Shown in pieces: positions 52,670-61,353 of a stretch of 64,000 nucleotides of DNA. The stretch's first letter is position 1. Each line of letters starts with the position of its first letter. The notes beneath the pieces are model-generated. The model saw only the letters and a list, made by a program, of their open reading frames with translations. It was not told where the DNA came from and searched no databases. The stretch comes from Actinacidiphila glaucinigra (GTDB lineage: Bacteria; Actinomycetota; Actinomycetes; Streptomycetales; Streptomycetaceae). Position numbers and translations under genes: made by a program. The DNA lies in NCBI RefSeq assembly GCF_900188405.1, contig NZ_FZOF01000001.1:186001-250000 (forward strand), in the 5' to 3' direction.

Positions 52670-52903
52670 GTGGGGGACCGCTGGCACATCGAGGTCGACC
52701 GGGGGGTGTGCATCGGCTCGGGCATGTGCGTGAGCTCCGCGCCGGGCGGCTTCACCCTCGACTCCGCCCGGCAGTCCCACCCCGCGGCCCCGGACACCGA
52801 CGCCGCGGAGGCGCTGCTGGCGGCGGCGGAGGGCTGCCCGGTGGAGGCGATCAGCATCACGCTGGCCGACTCCGGCGAGGCCGTCTTCCCGCCCGAGGAG
52901 TGA
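52670..52903 (+). CDS. Small [3Fe-4S]-type ferredoxin
   Basis: 77 residues from GTG 52670. Cys pattern CIGSGMC (~14-20) plus GCP near residue 60 gives three Cys ligands, typical of [3Fe-4S] (or [4Fe-4S] with Asp/Asn) ferredoxins that feed cytochromes P450. The sequence is acidic, IEVDRGVCIGSGMCVSSAPG at the start and AAEGCPVEAISITLA later. The CYP125-like P450 at 40.8-42.1 kb, under the same type of operator, is the obvious partner. Confidence 0.88.
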   Translation: MGDRWHIEVDRGVCIGSGMCVSSAPGGFTLDSARQSHPAAPDTDAAEALLAAAEGCPVEAISITLADSGEAVFPPEE

Positions 52904-52917
52904 CCGGGCAGGAGGGG

Positions 52918-53541
52918 TCAGGGCTGCGCGCGGCGCGGATCGGTGAGGTCGATGAGGCGGCAGACGGTCTCGATGTCGATTTTGACCTGGGCGATCGAGG
53001 CGCGCCCGGACAGCCAGGTCACCAGGGCCGAGTGCCAGGTGTGCTCGATCACGCGCACCGCGGAGAGCAGTTCGGGCCCGGGCGGCCCGTCCAGCCGCAT
53101 CGCGTCCAGCACGATCGCGGTCGTCAGCCGCGACACGGCGTCCACCTCCGGGCTGACGGAACGGTCGGCGAAGGTCAGCGCCCGCACCATGGCGTCCGCG
53201 AGATGCGGCTCGCGCTGCATCGCGCGGAACGCGCGCATCAGCGTCTCCGCCACGCGGTCCGCGGGCTCGGCGGCCGAGGGCGGACGCTTGCGCAGCGCCT
53301 CGTGGAGGTGCTCCAGCTGGTCGCGCATCGTGGCGACGAGCAGATGGATCTTGGACGGGAAGTAGCGGTAGAGAGTGCCGAGCGCGACGTTCGACTGCTC
53401 GGCGACCTCGCGCATCTGGACGGCGTCGAAGCCACCCCGCACGGCGAGCTCGGCGCTGGTGCGCAGGATGCGGCGGCGCCGGGCTTCCTGACGTTCGGTC
53501 AGCGGCACGGGGGACGGCGTCGGCTGAGGAGCTGCGGTCAT
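52918..53541 (-). CDS. TetR-family regulator, KstR-like
   Basis: 207 residues from ATG 53541. The N-terminal HTH reads RILRTSAELAVRGGFDAVQM then REVAEQSNVALGTLYRYFPS and KIHLLVATMRDQL, very close to KstR-type regulators of sterol catabolism. The ligand domain is helical and includes RVIEHTWHSALVTWLSGRAS. The window has two operators with AGAAC/GTTCT arms, at 42365 and 51131, and this gene is the only TetR gene nearby, so it is their probable repressor. No copy of the site was found before its own start. Confidence 0.85.
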   Translation of the reverse strand: MTAAPQPTPSPVPLTERQEARRRRILRTSAELAVRGGFDAVQMREVAEQSNVALGTLYRYFPSKIHLLVATMRDQLEHLHEALRKRPPSAAEPADRVAETLMRAFRAMQREPHLADAMVRALTFADRSVSPEVDAVSRLTTAIVLDAMRLDGPPGPELLSAVRVIEHTWHSALVTWLSGRASIAQVKIDIETVCRLIDLTDPRRAQP

Positions 53542-53609
53542 CTGTCCCAATCCGAATCTGTGCGCCGTGCGGAACCGTCCCCCAGCGTACTGCGGCCCTT
53601 TCTGCGGGG

Positions 53610-54410
53610 GGTGCGTCTGTGCGGGTCCGGGTGCCCCGGGGTGCCTCTTGCGGTCGGTTGTTGTGTGCGGGTTGTTTGCGCCTGCGGTCCGGGTGCCGCG
53701 GGGTGCCCCTTGCGGCCGGTTGTTGTGTGCGGGTCGTTTGCGCCTGCGGCGGGCATCCCCCGCCCTCCCGCCCGATTGCCCGGCGCGGTCAGTGACCGCC
53801 TCGCTGCGTACGTTTGGGGTCGGGGCCGCGCCGGCGCACGTCCTCAACGCTCGCGGTTTGGCCCGACATCATTCGGCGCCCGGGTCCGCCGCTCGTCGTT
53901 TCCGGGCGCACCCCGCCACACCCCCTCCCGTGGGTTGGGGCGCATGACGGCCGGAGGGGGGTGATGGGGGGCGCTCCTCCCCACACCGTTGGGAGCTGCC
54001 TCCAGCAGGGGGTCTCCCGGCGGGAGGCCGAGCAAGGGTGCGCGCGGCACCGGTGGCCGCTGGCGGCCGATGGGGATTCAGCAAGGCGTGTGCGGCACCC
54101 CCGGACCGCCTTCTCACCACCCTCCGGCCGTTGTCGCCCGGCGATACGGAGGGGGCGGGGTCGTAGGGGTGGGCGTTCTGGACGCTGACGTGTATTTGTT
54201 GTGCGGCATCCGGGGAACCGAGCGCGGGTGCCCGCCATGCACATAAATATGCGGTACAGAATGCCCACCCCGGAGGCCCCGACCCCGGCCCACCACGAAC
54301 CGCGCGAGGCCCGCACCAACCATCCGGGTGGGGGTCCCCCCGGCCGAAGGCTGGGGGAGGGAGGGCGGGTGGGCGAACCCCCCAACCGCAACCACGACGG
54401 CGTGGCGGGA
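53610..54410. repeat. Long dispersed repeat R2
   Basis: Second copy of R1 (634-1500) in the same orientation, between the TetR gene and the GT4 gene. Strongest blocks: 53939-53966 (cgcatgacggccgg), 54140-54200, and 54236-54310, which includes ATGCACATAAATATGCGGTA and CCCACCACGAACCGCGCGAG (read across 54240 and 54290). The left part has two copies of the GTGTGCGGGTTGTTTGCG motif instead of one. The right end has an inverted CCTTCGGCCGGGG unit (54331-54358) instead of the inverted-repeat arm. Non-coding. Confidence 0.75.
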
Positions 54411-54558
54411 ATCACCCGCACCAGCCAGAACCCCCCGCACGGCTACAGGTATCTTCGTGCCTCTCGGGCCAACTCCCGAGTAACCGATTCTGAAACTTGT
54501 TCTACCAACGCACGGGCGGCTACGCTCCCGCTGAAGTGCAGTGAGAAGGGGGCCGTGA

Positions 54559-55884
54559 GTGACCGCAGAGGCCAGGCCGCTCCGGATCGCGCTGCTCACC
54601 TACAAGGGGAACCCGTTCTGCGGGGGCCAGGGCGTCTACGTGCGCCATCTGTCCAGGGAACTCGCCCGCCTCGGCCACAGCGTCGAGGTGATCGGCGCCC
54701 AGCCCTACCCCGTGCTCGACGAGCTCGGTGACGGGGTACGCCTCACCGAGCTGCCCAGCCTGGACCTCTACCGCCAGCCGGACCCGTTCCGCACCCCGAA
54801 GCGCGGCGAGTACCGCGACTGGGTGGACGCGCTGGAGGTCGGCACGATGTGGACCGGGGGTTTCCCGGAGCCGCTGACGTTCAGCCTGCGGGCCCGCCGC
54901 CACCTGGCCGCCCGGCGGGGGGCCTTCGACGTCGTCCATGACAACCAGACCCTCGGCTACGGCCTGCTCGGCGGCCCGGACGCCCTCGGCGCGCCGCTCG
55001 TGACGACGATCCACCACCCCATCACCGTCGACCGGCAGCTCGAACTCGACGCCGCACAGGGGTGGAAGCGCCGGGCGTCGGTCCGCCGCTGGTACGGCTT
55101 CACCCGGATGCAGAAGCGGGTCTCGCGCCGGCTGCCGTCCGTGCTCACCGTCTCCGGCAGTTCCCGTCAGGAGATCGTCGACCACCTCGGGGTGCGCGAG
55201 GACCGGGTGCACGTGGTGCACATCGGCGCCGACACCGGGCTGTTCTCGCCGGACCCGTCCGTGCCCGAGGTGCCGGGGCGGATCGTGACCACCTCCAGCG
55301 CCGACGTGCCGCTCAAGGGCCTGGTCCACCTCGTGGAGGCGCTCGCGAAGCTGCGCACCGAGCACCCCGACGCGCACCTCGTCGTCGTCGGCAAGCGGGC
55401 CGACGACGGCCCGGTGGCCGCCGCCATCGAGCGGTACGGGCTCGGCGGCGCCGTCGACTTCGTCAAGGGCATCAGCGACGAGGAACTGGTCGACCTGGTG
55501 CGCGGCGCCCAGGTGGCGTGCGTGCCGTCGCTGTACGAGGGCTTCTCGCTGCCGGCCGCCGAGGCCATGGCCACCGGGACGCCGCTGGTCGCCACCACCG
55601 GCGGCGCCATCCCCGAGGTCTCCGGGCCGGACGGGGAGACGTGCCTCGCCGTGCCGCCGGGGGACCCGGGCGCGCTGGCCGCGGCGCTGGGCCGGCTGCT
55701 GCGCGACCCGGAGCTGCGCCGCCGCCTCGGCCTGGCCGGCCGGCAACGCGTACTGGCCCGCTTCACCTGGGAGCGGGCCGCCATCGGCACCGCCGAGCAC
55801 TACCGTGCGGCGATCGAGGCCGCCGCGGGGCCGCGGCCCACTGTCCAGTCACCGTCCCGGACGAAAGCAGACTCCACGTGCTGA
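54559..55884 (+). CDS. Glycosyltransferase family 4 protein
   Basis: 441 residues from GTG 54559. GT-B fold: N-terminal GNPFCGGQGVYVRHLSRELARLGH (~15-38), VVHDNQTLGYG, and C-terminal donor site IVTTSSADVPLKGLVHLVEAL, HLVVVGKRADDGP and the E-x7-E motif PSLYEGFSLPAAEAMATG. It probably uses a nucleotide sugar to glycosylate a lipid or other small acceptor; no membrane segment. It heads a three-gene operon (overlap 7 bases with the methyltransferase). Confidence 0.9.
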   Translation: MTAEARPLRIALLTYKGNPFCGGQGVYVRHLSRELARLGHSVEVIGAQPYPVLDELGDGVRLTELPSLDLYRQPDPFRTPKRGEYRDWVDALEVGTMWTGGFPEPLTFSLRARRHLAARRGAFDVVHDNQTLGYGLLGGPDALGAPLVTTIHHPITVDRQLELDAAQGWKRRASVRRWYGFTRMQKRVSRRLPSVLTVSGSSRQEIVDHLGVREDRVHVVHIGADTGLFSPDPSVPEVPGRIVTTSSADVPLKGLVHLVEALAKLRTEHPDAHLVVVGKRADDGPVAAAIERYGLGGAVDFVKGISDEELVDLVRGAQVACVPSLYEGFSLPAAEAMATGTPLVATTGGAIPEVSGPDGETCLAVPPGDPGALAAALGRLLRDPELRRRLGLAGRQRVLARFTWERAAIGTAEHYRAAIEAAAGPRPTVQSPSRTKADSTC

Positions 55885-56615
55885 CCGTCGACTTCACCCG
55901 CTTCCCGCTCGCCCCGGGCGACCGCGTGCTCGACCTGGGCTGCGGTGCCGGCCGCCACGCCTTCGAGTGCTACCGGCGCGGCGCGAACGTGGTGGCCCTG
56001 GACCGGAACGGCGACGAGATCCGCGAGGTCGCCAAGTGGTTCGCCGCGATGAAGGAGGCCGGGGAGGCCCCGGCCGGGGCGACCGCCACGGCCATGGAGG
56101 GCGACGCGCTGAGCCTGCCGTTCCCCGACGACACCTTCGACCGCGTCATCATCTCCGAGGTCATGGAGCACATCCCGGACGACAAGGGCGTGCTCGCCGA
56201 GATGGTGCGCGTCCTCAAGCCGGGCGGGCTGATCGCGGTCACCGTGCCGCGCTACGGGCCGGAGAAGATCTGCTGGGCGCTGTCCGACGCCTACCACGAG
56301 GTCGAGGGCGGCCACATCCGCATCTACCGGGCCGACGAACTGCTGGGCAGGATCCGCGAGGCGGGCCTGCGCCCGTACGGCAGCCACCACGCGCACGCGC
56401 TGCACTCCCCGTACTGGTGGATCAAGTGCGCCGTCGGCGTGGACAACGACAAGGCCCTGCCGGTGAAGCTCTACCACAAGCTGCTGGTCTGGGACATCAT
56501 GAAGAAACCGCTGGCCACCCGGCTCGCCGAGAACGCGCTCAACCCGCTGATCGGCAAGAGCTTCGTCGCCTACGCCACCAAGCCGCACACCCCGAAGGCG
56601 GGCGTCGACGCGTGA
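55878..56615 (+). CDS. Class I SAM-dependent methyltransferase
   Basis: 245 residues from GTG 55878, overlapping the GT4 stop by 7 bases. Motif I DRVLDLGCGAGRHAFEC (~17), motif II region VVALDRNGDEI, MEGDALSLPFPDDTFD (~75), and post-motif EVMEHIPDDKGVLAEMVRVLKPGG. Type and neighbours resemble UbiE/sugar O-methyltransferases. It probably acts on the glycosylated product of the GT4 protein. The stop overlaps the next start (GTGA). Confidence 0.88.
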   Translation: MLTVDFTRFPLAPGDRVLDLGCGAGRHAFECYRRGANVVALDRNGDEIREVAKWFAAMKEAGEAPAGATATAMEGDALSLPFPDDTFDRVIISEVMEHIPDDKGVLAEMVRVLKPGGLIAVTVPRYGPEKICWALSDAYHEVEGGHIRIYRADELLGRIREAGLRPYGSHHAHALHSPYWWIKCAVGVDNDKALPVKLYHKLLVWDIMKKPLATRLAENALNPLIGKSFVAYATKPHTPKAGVDA

Positions 56616-57715
56616 GGCGGACCGAACACCTCGTCCTGCCCGGCGTCCTGACCTCGGAGCAGGCCGCGCAGACCGTCGCCGGGATCCTCGCCGTCCAGCG
56701 GCCGGACGGCGCCATACCGTGGTTCGAGGGCGGCCACCTCGACCCCTGGGACCACGTCGAGGCCGCCATGGCGCTGGACGCCGCGGGCGAGCACGAGCAC
56801 GCCGAGGCGGCCTACACCTGGCTGGCCCGCCGGCAGAACCCGGACGGCTCCTGGTACGCCGCGTACGGCTGGGCCGACGGCGCCGAGGGCGAGCCCACCG
56901 ACCTGGGGCGGGAGAGCAACTTCTGCGCCTATGTCGCCGTCGGCGTGTGGCACCACTACCTCTCCACCGGTGACGACGCCTTCCTGGAGCGCATGTGGCC
57001 GGTGCTGTACGCGGCCGTCGAGTACGTCCTGGAACTCCAGCTGCCCGGCGGCGAGATCGCCTGGAAGCGCGAGGACGACGGGACGTATCCGCAGGAGGCG
57101 CTGCTGACCGGCTGCTCCTCGATGTACCAGGCGCTGCGCTGCGCGCTGGCCGTCGCCGAGCACCGCGAGGACCCGCAGCCCGACTGGGAGCTGGCCGCCG
57201 GTGCCCTCGGGCACGCCATCGCCCACCACCCCGAGCGGTTCCTGGACAAGGACCGGTACTCGATGGACTGGTACTACCCGGTCCTCGGCGGGGTGCTGCG
57301 CGGCGAGGCCGCGCGGGAGCGCGTGCTGTCCCGCTGGGACGAGTTCGTCGTGCCCGGCCTCGGGGTCCGCTGCGTGGTGCCCAACCCCTGGGTCACCGGC
57401 GGTGAGAGCGCGGAACTCGCCCTCGCCCTCTGGGCGATGGGCGAGTCCGACCGCGCCGTGGACATCCTGGCCGAGATCCAGCACCTGCGCGCCGAGGACG
57501 GCATGTACTGGACCGGGTACGTCTTCGAGGCCGACGCGCAGGCCGGCACCGAACCCTCGGTGTGGCCCCGGGAACGCACCACGTGGACGGCCGGGGCCCT
57601 GCTGCTCGCCGTCGCCGCCCTGGGAGGGGACGAGGCGACGACGGCGGTCTTCGGGGGCGACCGGCTGCCGCTCGGGCTGGCGCCCGAGGCGGCGGGGTGC
57701 TGCGCCGGCCGGTGA
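56612..57715 (+). CDS. Alpha/alpha-toroid protein (prenyltransferase-like annotation)
   Basis: 367 residues from GTG 56612, GTGA overlap with the methyltransferase. Toroid-like repeats: ILAVQRPDGAIPWFEGGHLD, WLARRQNPDGSWYAAYGWAD, VEYVLELQLPGGEIAWKRED. Acidic/aromatic residues recall glycoside hydrolases of the (alpha/alpha)6 class as much as prenyltransferases. There is no signal peptide and no DDxxD. The tight coupling with GT4 and methyltransferase suggests a shared small-molecule or glycolipid product; the reaction is not known. Confidence 0.75.
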   Translation: MRRTEHLVLPGVLTSEQAAQTVAGILAVQRPDGAIPWFEGGHLDPWDHVEAAMALDAAGEHEHAEAAYTWLARRQNPDGSWYAAYGWADGAEGEPTDLGRESNFCAYVAVGVWHHYLSTGDDAFLERMWPVLYAAVEYVLELQLPGGEIAWKREDDGTYPQEALLTGCSSMYQALRCALAVAEHREDPQPDWELAAGALGHAIAHHPERFLDKDRYSMDWYYPVLGGVLRGEAARERVLSRWDEFVVPGLGVRCVVPNPWVTGGESAELALALWAMGESDRAVDILAEIQHLRAEDGMYWTGYVFEADAQAGTEPSVWPRERTTWTAGALLLAVAALGGDEATTAVFGGDRLPLGLAPEAAGCCAGR

Positions 57716-57722
57716 ACGGGCG

Positions 57723-58010
57723 TCAGGCCCGGTTGACGCGACCCGCCACGGCATGCCCGACGATCAGGTAGACCGCCGCCGGCAGGCCGTAGTTCAGCAG
57801 GGTGCGCGCCCATGCGGACTGGGTGGAGAAGATGTTGTGGGCCCAGCCACCGAGCCAGGACGCCATGTCGTGGATCCACTCCACGAGGTCGTTCGCCCGG
57901 TTGGCGTCGAGCATCCACAGGACGATCCACAGGATCAGGATGAATGCCGCCACGTCCGCGGCCACCATGATGATCGTGGCCGCCAGATTGCCGCGATATC
58001 GTCTGGACAT
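57723..58010 (-). CDS. Small membrane protein
   Basis: 95 residues from ATG 58010. Two membrane helices: NLAATIIMVAADVAAFILIL and LNYGLPAAVYLIVGHAVAG. A Trp-rich loop lies between them (VEWIHDMASWLGGWAHNIF). No family recognised. Convergent with the operon at 54.6-57.7 kb (7 bp). Confidence 0.6.
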   Translation of the reverse strand: MSRRYRGNLAATIIMVAADVAAFILILWIVLWMLDANRANDLVEWIHDMASWLGGWAHNIFSTQSAWARTLLNYGLPAAVYLIVGHAVAGRVNRA

Positions 58011-58154
58011 ACCTGCCGTCTTGCCCCGATCGGCGGACTGAAACGTCGTCGGCGTCACACCGCCTGACGCCCCGTACGGCCCTGTGCGGTGGCCGGTGCC
58101 GGGGCCCCGGGCGAGGATGCGATCACCCACCGCATCCTCCCGGGAGAGACCGTC

Positions 58155-58691
58155 ATGCCCTTGCGCCGCGCCCTGACCGCCCTCCTGCTCTCCGGTGTGC
58201 TGCTGCTCGTCCCCGCCTGCGGCGGCGACTCCGGTGACACCGCGAGCGGCGGCACCGCGAGTCCCACCTCCTCCGTGCAGAAGCAGAAGCTCGCCAAGAC
58301 GCGCTTCGTCGCCAACGCCGGACTGGCCGCCGGCGCGACCTACCAGTGGATCGTCAAGCCCTACCGCGAGGGCAAGTTCGAGAAGGAGGCCGACGGCCGC
58401 AAGCTGACGCTGGTGAAGGCGGGCCTGGCCGGGGCCTTCGCCTACAACCGGCTCAAGGCGGCCGCGGAGAACGCCAAGGGCGACCCGACCCTCTCCAAGC
58501 TGGTGGCGCCGCTGACCGCGGGCATCGACTCGCTCAAGGACCTGCCGGCCAAGCTGCGCAGCGGACAGGGCACGGACGACATCGTGGGCACCTTCCAGGA
58601 CACCATCAGCGGCGTCAAGTCGGCCGGCGAGGGCGCCGGCGCCAAGGTCACCGACAAGGTGCCCTCGCTGTCCCAGCTCAGCGGCGGATGA
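58155..58691 (+). CDS. Putative lipoprotein
   Basis: 178 residues from ATG 58155. Signal peptide with lipobox LVPAC (Cys ~22), then a Ser/Thr/Gly spacer and a helical domain (ANAGLAAGATYQWIVKPYRE, LTLVKAGLAGAFAYNRLKAA). Lys/Asp alternation in TFQDTISGVKSAGEGAG resembles apolipoprotein-like amphipathic helices. No family recognised. Its 3' end overlaps the convergent oxidoreductase gene by 14 bp. Confidence 0.75.
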   Translation: MPLRRALTALLLSGVLLLVPACGGDSGDTASGGTASPTSSVQKQKLAKTRFVANAGLAAGATYQWIVKPYREGKFEKEADGRKLTLVKAGLAGAFAYNRLKAAAENAKGDPTLSKLVAPLTAGIDSLKDLPAKLRSGQGTDDIVGTFQDTISGVKSAGEGAGAKVTDKVPSLSQLSGG

Positions 58692-59691
58692 GCTCGGCCA
58701 GCACCCGCAGGGTGGCCGGGTCGGGCGCGGTGACCAGCAGGTCGGTCACCGGGCCCGACCGCCACATCTCCAGCCGCTCGGCGATCCGCTCCCTCGGGCC
58801 GACGAGCGAGATCTCGTCGGCGAAGGCGTCCGGCACCGCCGCCACGGCCTCCTCGCGCCGCCCGGCGAGGAACAGCTCCTGGATGCGCCGGGCCTCCTCC
58901 TCGTAGCCCATCCTGGCCATCAGGTCGGCGTGGAAGTTGCGGGAGGCGGCGCCCATTCCGCCGATGTAGAAGCCGAGCATCGCCTTGACCGGCAGCAGCC
59001 CTTCCGACGGGTCGTCGCAGAGCTGGGCCCGCGCCATCGGGGCGATCATGAAATCCTTCGGGGCGTCCGCCAGCGACACCTCGTACACATCCGTGCGGAA
59101 GGGCGACCAGTACAGCGGCAGCCAGCCGTCGGCGATGCGGGTGGTCTGCGCGATGTTCTTCGGGCCCTCGGCGCCCAGCAGGATCGGCAGCCCGGCCCGC
59201 AGCGGATGGGTGATCGGCTTGAGCGGCCTGCCGAGACCGGTCGCGTCGGGCCCCGCGTACGGCAGCGGATGGAAGCGCCCGTCCAGTGCCACCGGGCCCT
59301 CGCGGCGCAGCACCTGCCGTACGACGTCCACGTACTCGCGGGTGGCGGTCAGCGGACTGCGCGGGAACGGCCTGCCGTACCAGCCCTCCACCACCTGCGG
59401 CCCCGACAGCCCCAGCCCCAGCGCGAGCCGGCCGCCGGAGAGGTGGTCGAGGGTCAGCGCGTGCATCGCGGTGGCCGTGGGGGAGCGGGCCGCCATCTGG
59501 GCGATGCCCGTGCCGAGCCGGATCCGGCTGGTGTGCGCGGCGATCCAGGTGAGCGGGGTGAAGGCGTCCGAGCCCCAGGCCTCGGCCGTCCACACCGAGT
59601 CGTAGCCGAGCCGCTCGGCCTCCTGCGCCAGGGCCAGGTGGCCGGGGGAGGGGCCGCGCCCCCAGTAGCCGAGGGCCAGACCGAGCCGCAT
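58678..59691 (-). CDS. LLM-class F420-dependent oxidoreductase
   Basis: 337 residues from ATG 59691 (GGGAGG upstream). The luciferase-like TIM barrel is evident from GLALGYWGRGPSPGHLALAQ, YDSVWTAEAWGSDAFTPLTW, RIRLGTGIAQMAARSPTATA and SGGRLALGLGLSGPQVVEGW. These match F420-binding LLM enzymes (N5,N10-methylenetetrahydromethanopterin-reductase-like). The substrate is unknown. A 19-bp palindrome at 59710-59728, just upstream, is its likely operator. Confidence 0.9.
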   Translation of the reverse strand: MRLGLALGYWGRGPSPGHLALAQEAERLGYDSVWTAEAWGSDAFTPLTWIAAHTSRIRLGTGIAQMAARSPTATAMHALTLDHLSGGRLALGLGLSGPQVVEGWYGRPFPRSPLTATREYVDVVRQVLRREGPVALDGRFHPLPYAGPDATGLGRPLKPITHPLRAGLPILLGAEGPKNIAQTTRIADGWLPLYWSPFRTDVYEVSLADAPKDFMIAPMARAQLCDDPSEGLLPVKAMLGFYIGGMGAASRNFHADLMARMGYEEEARRIQELFLAGRREEAVAAVPDAFADEISLVGPRERIAERLEMWRSGPVTDLLVTAPDPATLRVLAELIRR

Positions 59692-59709
59692 GCGCACGCC
59701 TCCCACCGG

Positions 59710-59728
59710 AACTGACGGTACGTCAGTT
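59710..59728. promoter_or_regulatory. Palindromic operator before LLM oxidoreductase gene
   Basis: AACTGACG-GTA-CGTCAGTT, two perfect 8-bp arms around GTA, 19 bp before the gene's start codon. TetR-type geometry; different half-site from the KstR-like operators at 42365 and 51131. Confidence 0.65.
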
Positions 59729-59767
59729 GTACGGTACGGCAACCGCACCCCGCCCCGGAAGGGAAAC

Positions 59768-59803
59768 AGCCGTGCCCCGGACCGTACGGTCCGGGGCACG
59801 GCT
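59768..59803. terminator. Terminator after membrane protein gene
   Basis: A perfect 36-bp palindrome (18-bp arms, AGCCGTGCCCCGGACCGT on one side), 17 bp after the stop of the gene at 59821-60213. Confidence 0.85.
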
Positions 59804-59820
59804 CGTGCGGAACGCGCGCG

Positions 59821-60213
59821 TCAGCCGTTCTGCGCCGGGTTCCCCACGGGGGCGGCGGGCGGAGGCGGCATGTCGGGAGTGCCGTACGCGGGCGGCGCCG
59901 GAACCATCTGCTGCGGGGCGGCGGGGGCGCTGCTCCGGGCGGCCATGGCGCGGAAGAAGTTCACCACCACCAGGCCGGGCACGATGAACGCCTTGAAGAA
60001 GATGAAGTACTCGCCGCCCTCGAAGATGAATCCGAGGTAGATGCCGTAGCCGGTGAAGGCGAGGCCGGCGATCACGTTGAAGGCGCGCCAGCCGTTGCTG
60101 AGGCCGGAGGAGTTGACCGCGCCAATGATGATCATCGCGATACCGCTGATGATCAGGAGTACGACGTACCAGGAGAAGAGCGGCTCGGCGCTGAAGTCGA
60201 GGTTCACAGACAT
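59821..60213 (-). CDS. Hypothetical membrane protein
   Basis: 130 residues from ATG 60213. Three hydrophobic segments: LFSWYVVLLIISGIAMIIIG, AFNVIAGLAFTGYGIYLGFI and YFIFFKAFIVPGLVVVNFF. The C-terminal ~40 residues are Pro/Ala-rich and probably cytosolic. Similar to streptomycete membrane proteins of unknown role that occur near DUF5336-like genes, as here. Confidence 0.8.
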   Translation of the reverse strand: MSVNLDFSAEPLFSWYVVLLIISGIAMIIIGAVNSSGLSNGWRAFNVIAGLAFTGYGIYLGFIFEGGEYFIFFKAFIVPGLVVVNFFRAMAARSSAPAAPQQMVPAPPAYGTPDMPPPPAAPVGNPAQNG

Positions 60214-60315
60214 TCCCGTGTGCAGACGTGGCGATCACATGATCGGGGGGCAGTCGCGCACGTTACTGGCCGCACGAACGTATGTGCGTATTCTTTACCC
60301 GGGCTTTGGACAGCA

Positions 60316-60348
60316 CTTCGCCCCACCGGCCGAGCCGGTGGGGCGAAG
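60316..60348. terminator. Terminator after DUF5336-like gene
   Basis: CTTCGCCCCACCGGC (60316-60330) with GCCGGTGGGGCGAAG (60334-60348), 15-bp stem, loop CGA, 12 bp after the stop of the gene at 60360. Confidence 0.85.
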
Positions 60349-60359
60349 GGTGTCCGGGA

Positions 60360-61223
60360 TCAGCCGCGCTGGAGGCCGCTGACGTCCTGCAGGACGCCGC
60401 GTCGGCCGTCCTGGGTCTGGGCGACCAGGGCGCCGCCCCGCTGCTCCACCGCCAGGTACCAGGTGCCTGGGGTCAGCTCGGCGATCTGCTGGGCCGAACC
60501 GTCCTCCGCGTACAGCGGCCGCGCCACGGGCACCGCGAACCAGAAGGCCGCGAACTCCGCCGAGGGCTGCTGCGGGGCCTGGGGCTGCTGGGCCTGCGGC
60601 TGCTGCGGCTGCTGCTGGCCCTGCGGGTAGCCGTACTGGCCGCCGCCGAACGACTGGTCGGCCGGCGTGCCGTGCCCACCGGTCTGCTGCCCCGGGTACC
60701 CGTAGCCGCCCTGCTGCACGCCCGGGTACGGCTGGCCCTGCTGGCCGCCGTACGGCTGCGCCTGCTGGGGCTGCTGCGGCCGGGGAGCGGGCAGCAGCGG
60801 CGCCTTCAGCACGGGAAGGCCCTGCAGGGTGAGCAGCATGGCCGCGGCGAGAGCGGCCGCGGCGACGAAGGAGAGGTAGGCGCCGGCGGCCAGCTCGAAG
60901 GCCTCGCTCCCGTGGAACAGCGACCACAGCGCGTCCCAGGCGGCGGCGACGGAGAGCACCGCGCCCCAGTGCGCGAGCCCGATGCCGAGCAGCTTGCGGC
61001 CCTCGGGCTGGAAGCGCGAGGCGACGAAGAGGCCGGCGGCGATCAGGCCCAGGAGGTGCACCGAGGGCAGCAGCGGGAACAGCTCGCTCTTCCACGCGCT
61101 GGCTCCGCACTCGTCGGAGCTGCATCCCTTGAACGTGTAGAAGTTCAGGAACGAGGCGATCAGCAGCAGCAGCGCCGCGCCGATCACCGCGCCGTCTCCT
61201 CGGGTGAGGGAGCGGTTATTCAC
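60360..61223 (-). CDS. Membrane protein with Gln/Pro-rich linker (DUF5336-like)
   Basis: 287 residues from GTG 61223 (AAGGA upstream). Four membrane helices in the first ~135 residues (GAVIGAALLLLIASFLNF, LPSVHLLGLIAAGLFVASRF, WGAVLSVAAAWDALWSLF, AGAYLSFVAAAALAAAMLL). Then ~90 residues of Gln/Pro/Gly repeats (PQQPQQAQPYGGQQGQPYPG) and a final globular domain (AFWFAVPVARPLYAEDGSAQ). Probably a cell-envelope protein with an exposed flexible tail. Confidence 0.75.
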   Translation of the reverse strand: MNNRSLTRGDGAVIGAALLLLIASFLNFYTFKGCSSDECGASAWKSELFPLLPSVHLLGLIAAGLFVASRFQPEGRKLLGIGLAHWGAVLSVAAAWDALWSLFHGSEAFELAAGAYLSFVAAAALAAAMLLTLQGLPVLKAPLLPAPRPQQPQQAQPYGGQQGQPYPGVQQGGYGYPGQQTGGHGTPADQSFGGGQYGYPQGQQQPQQPQAQQPQAPQQPSAEFAAFWFAVPVARPLYAEDGSAQQIAELTPGTWYLAVEQRGGALVAQTQDGRRGVLQDVSGLQRG

Positions 61224-61353
61224 TAGGAGTCCTTGTCAGTCGTCTCGTTGTCGCTGTCGCCGAGCGGTTCCCCATCGTATGAGGGCCGTTGTCGCCGGGT
61301 GGGACCGGTACGCCCCTCGGTGACACGATCGGGACCCAATGCTCACCGGCCGA

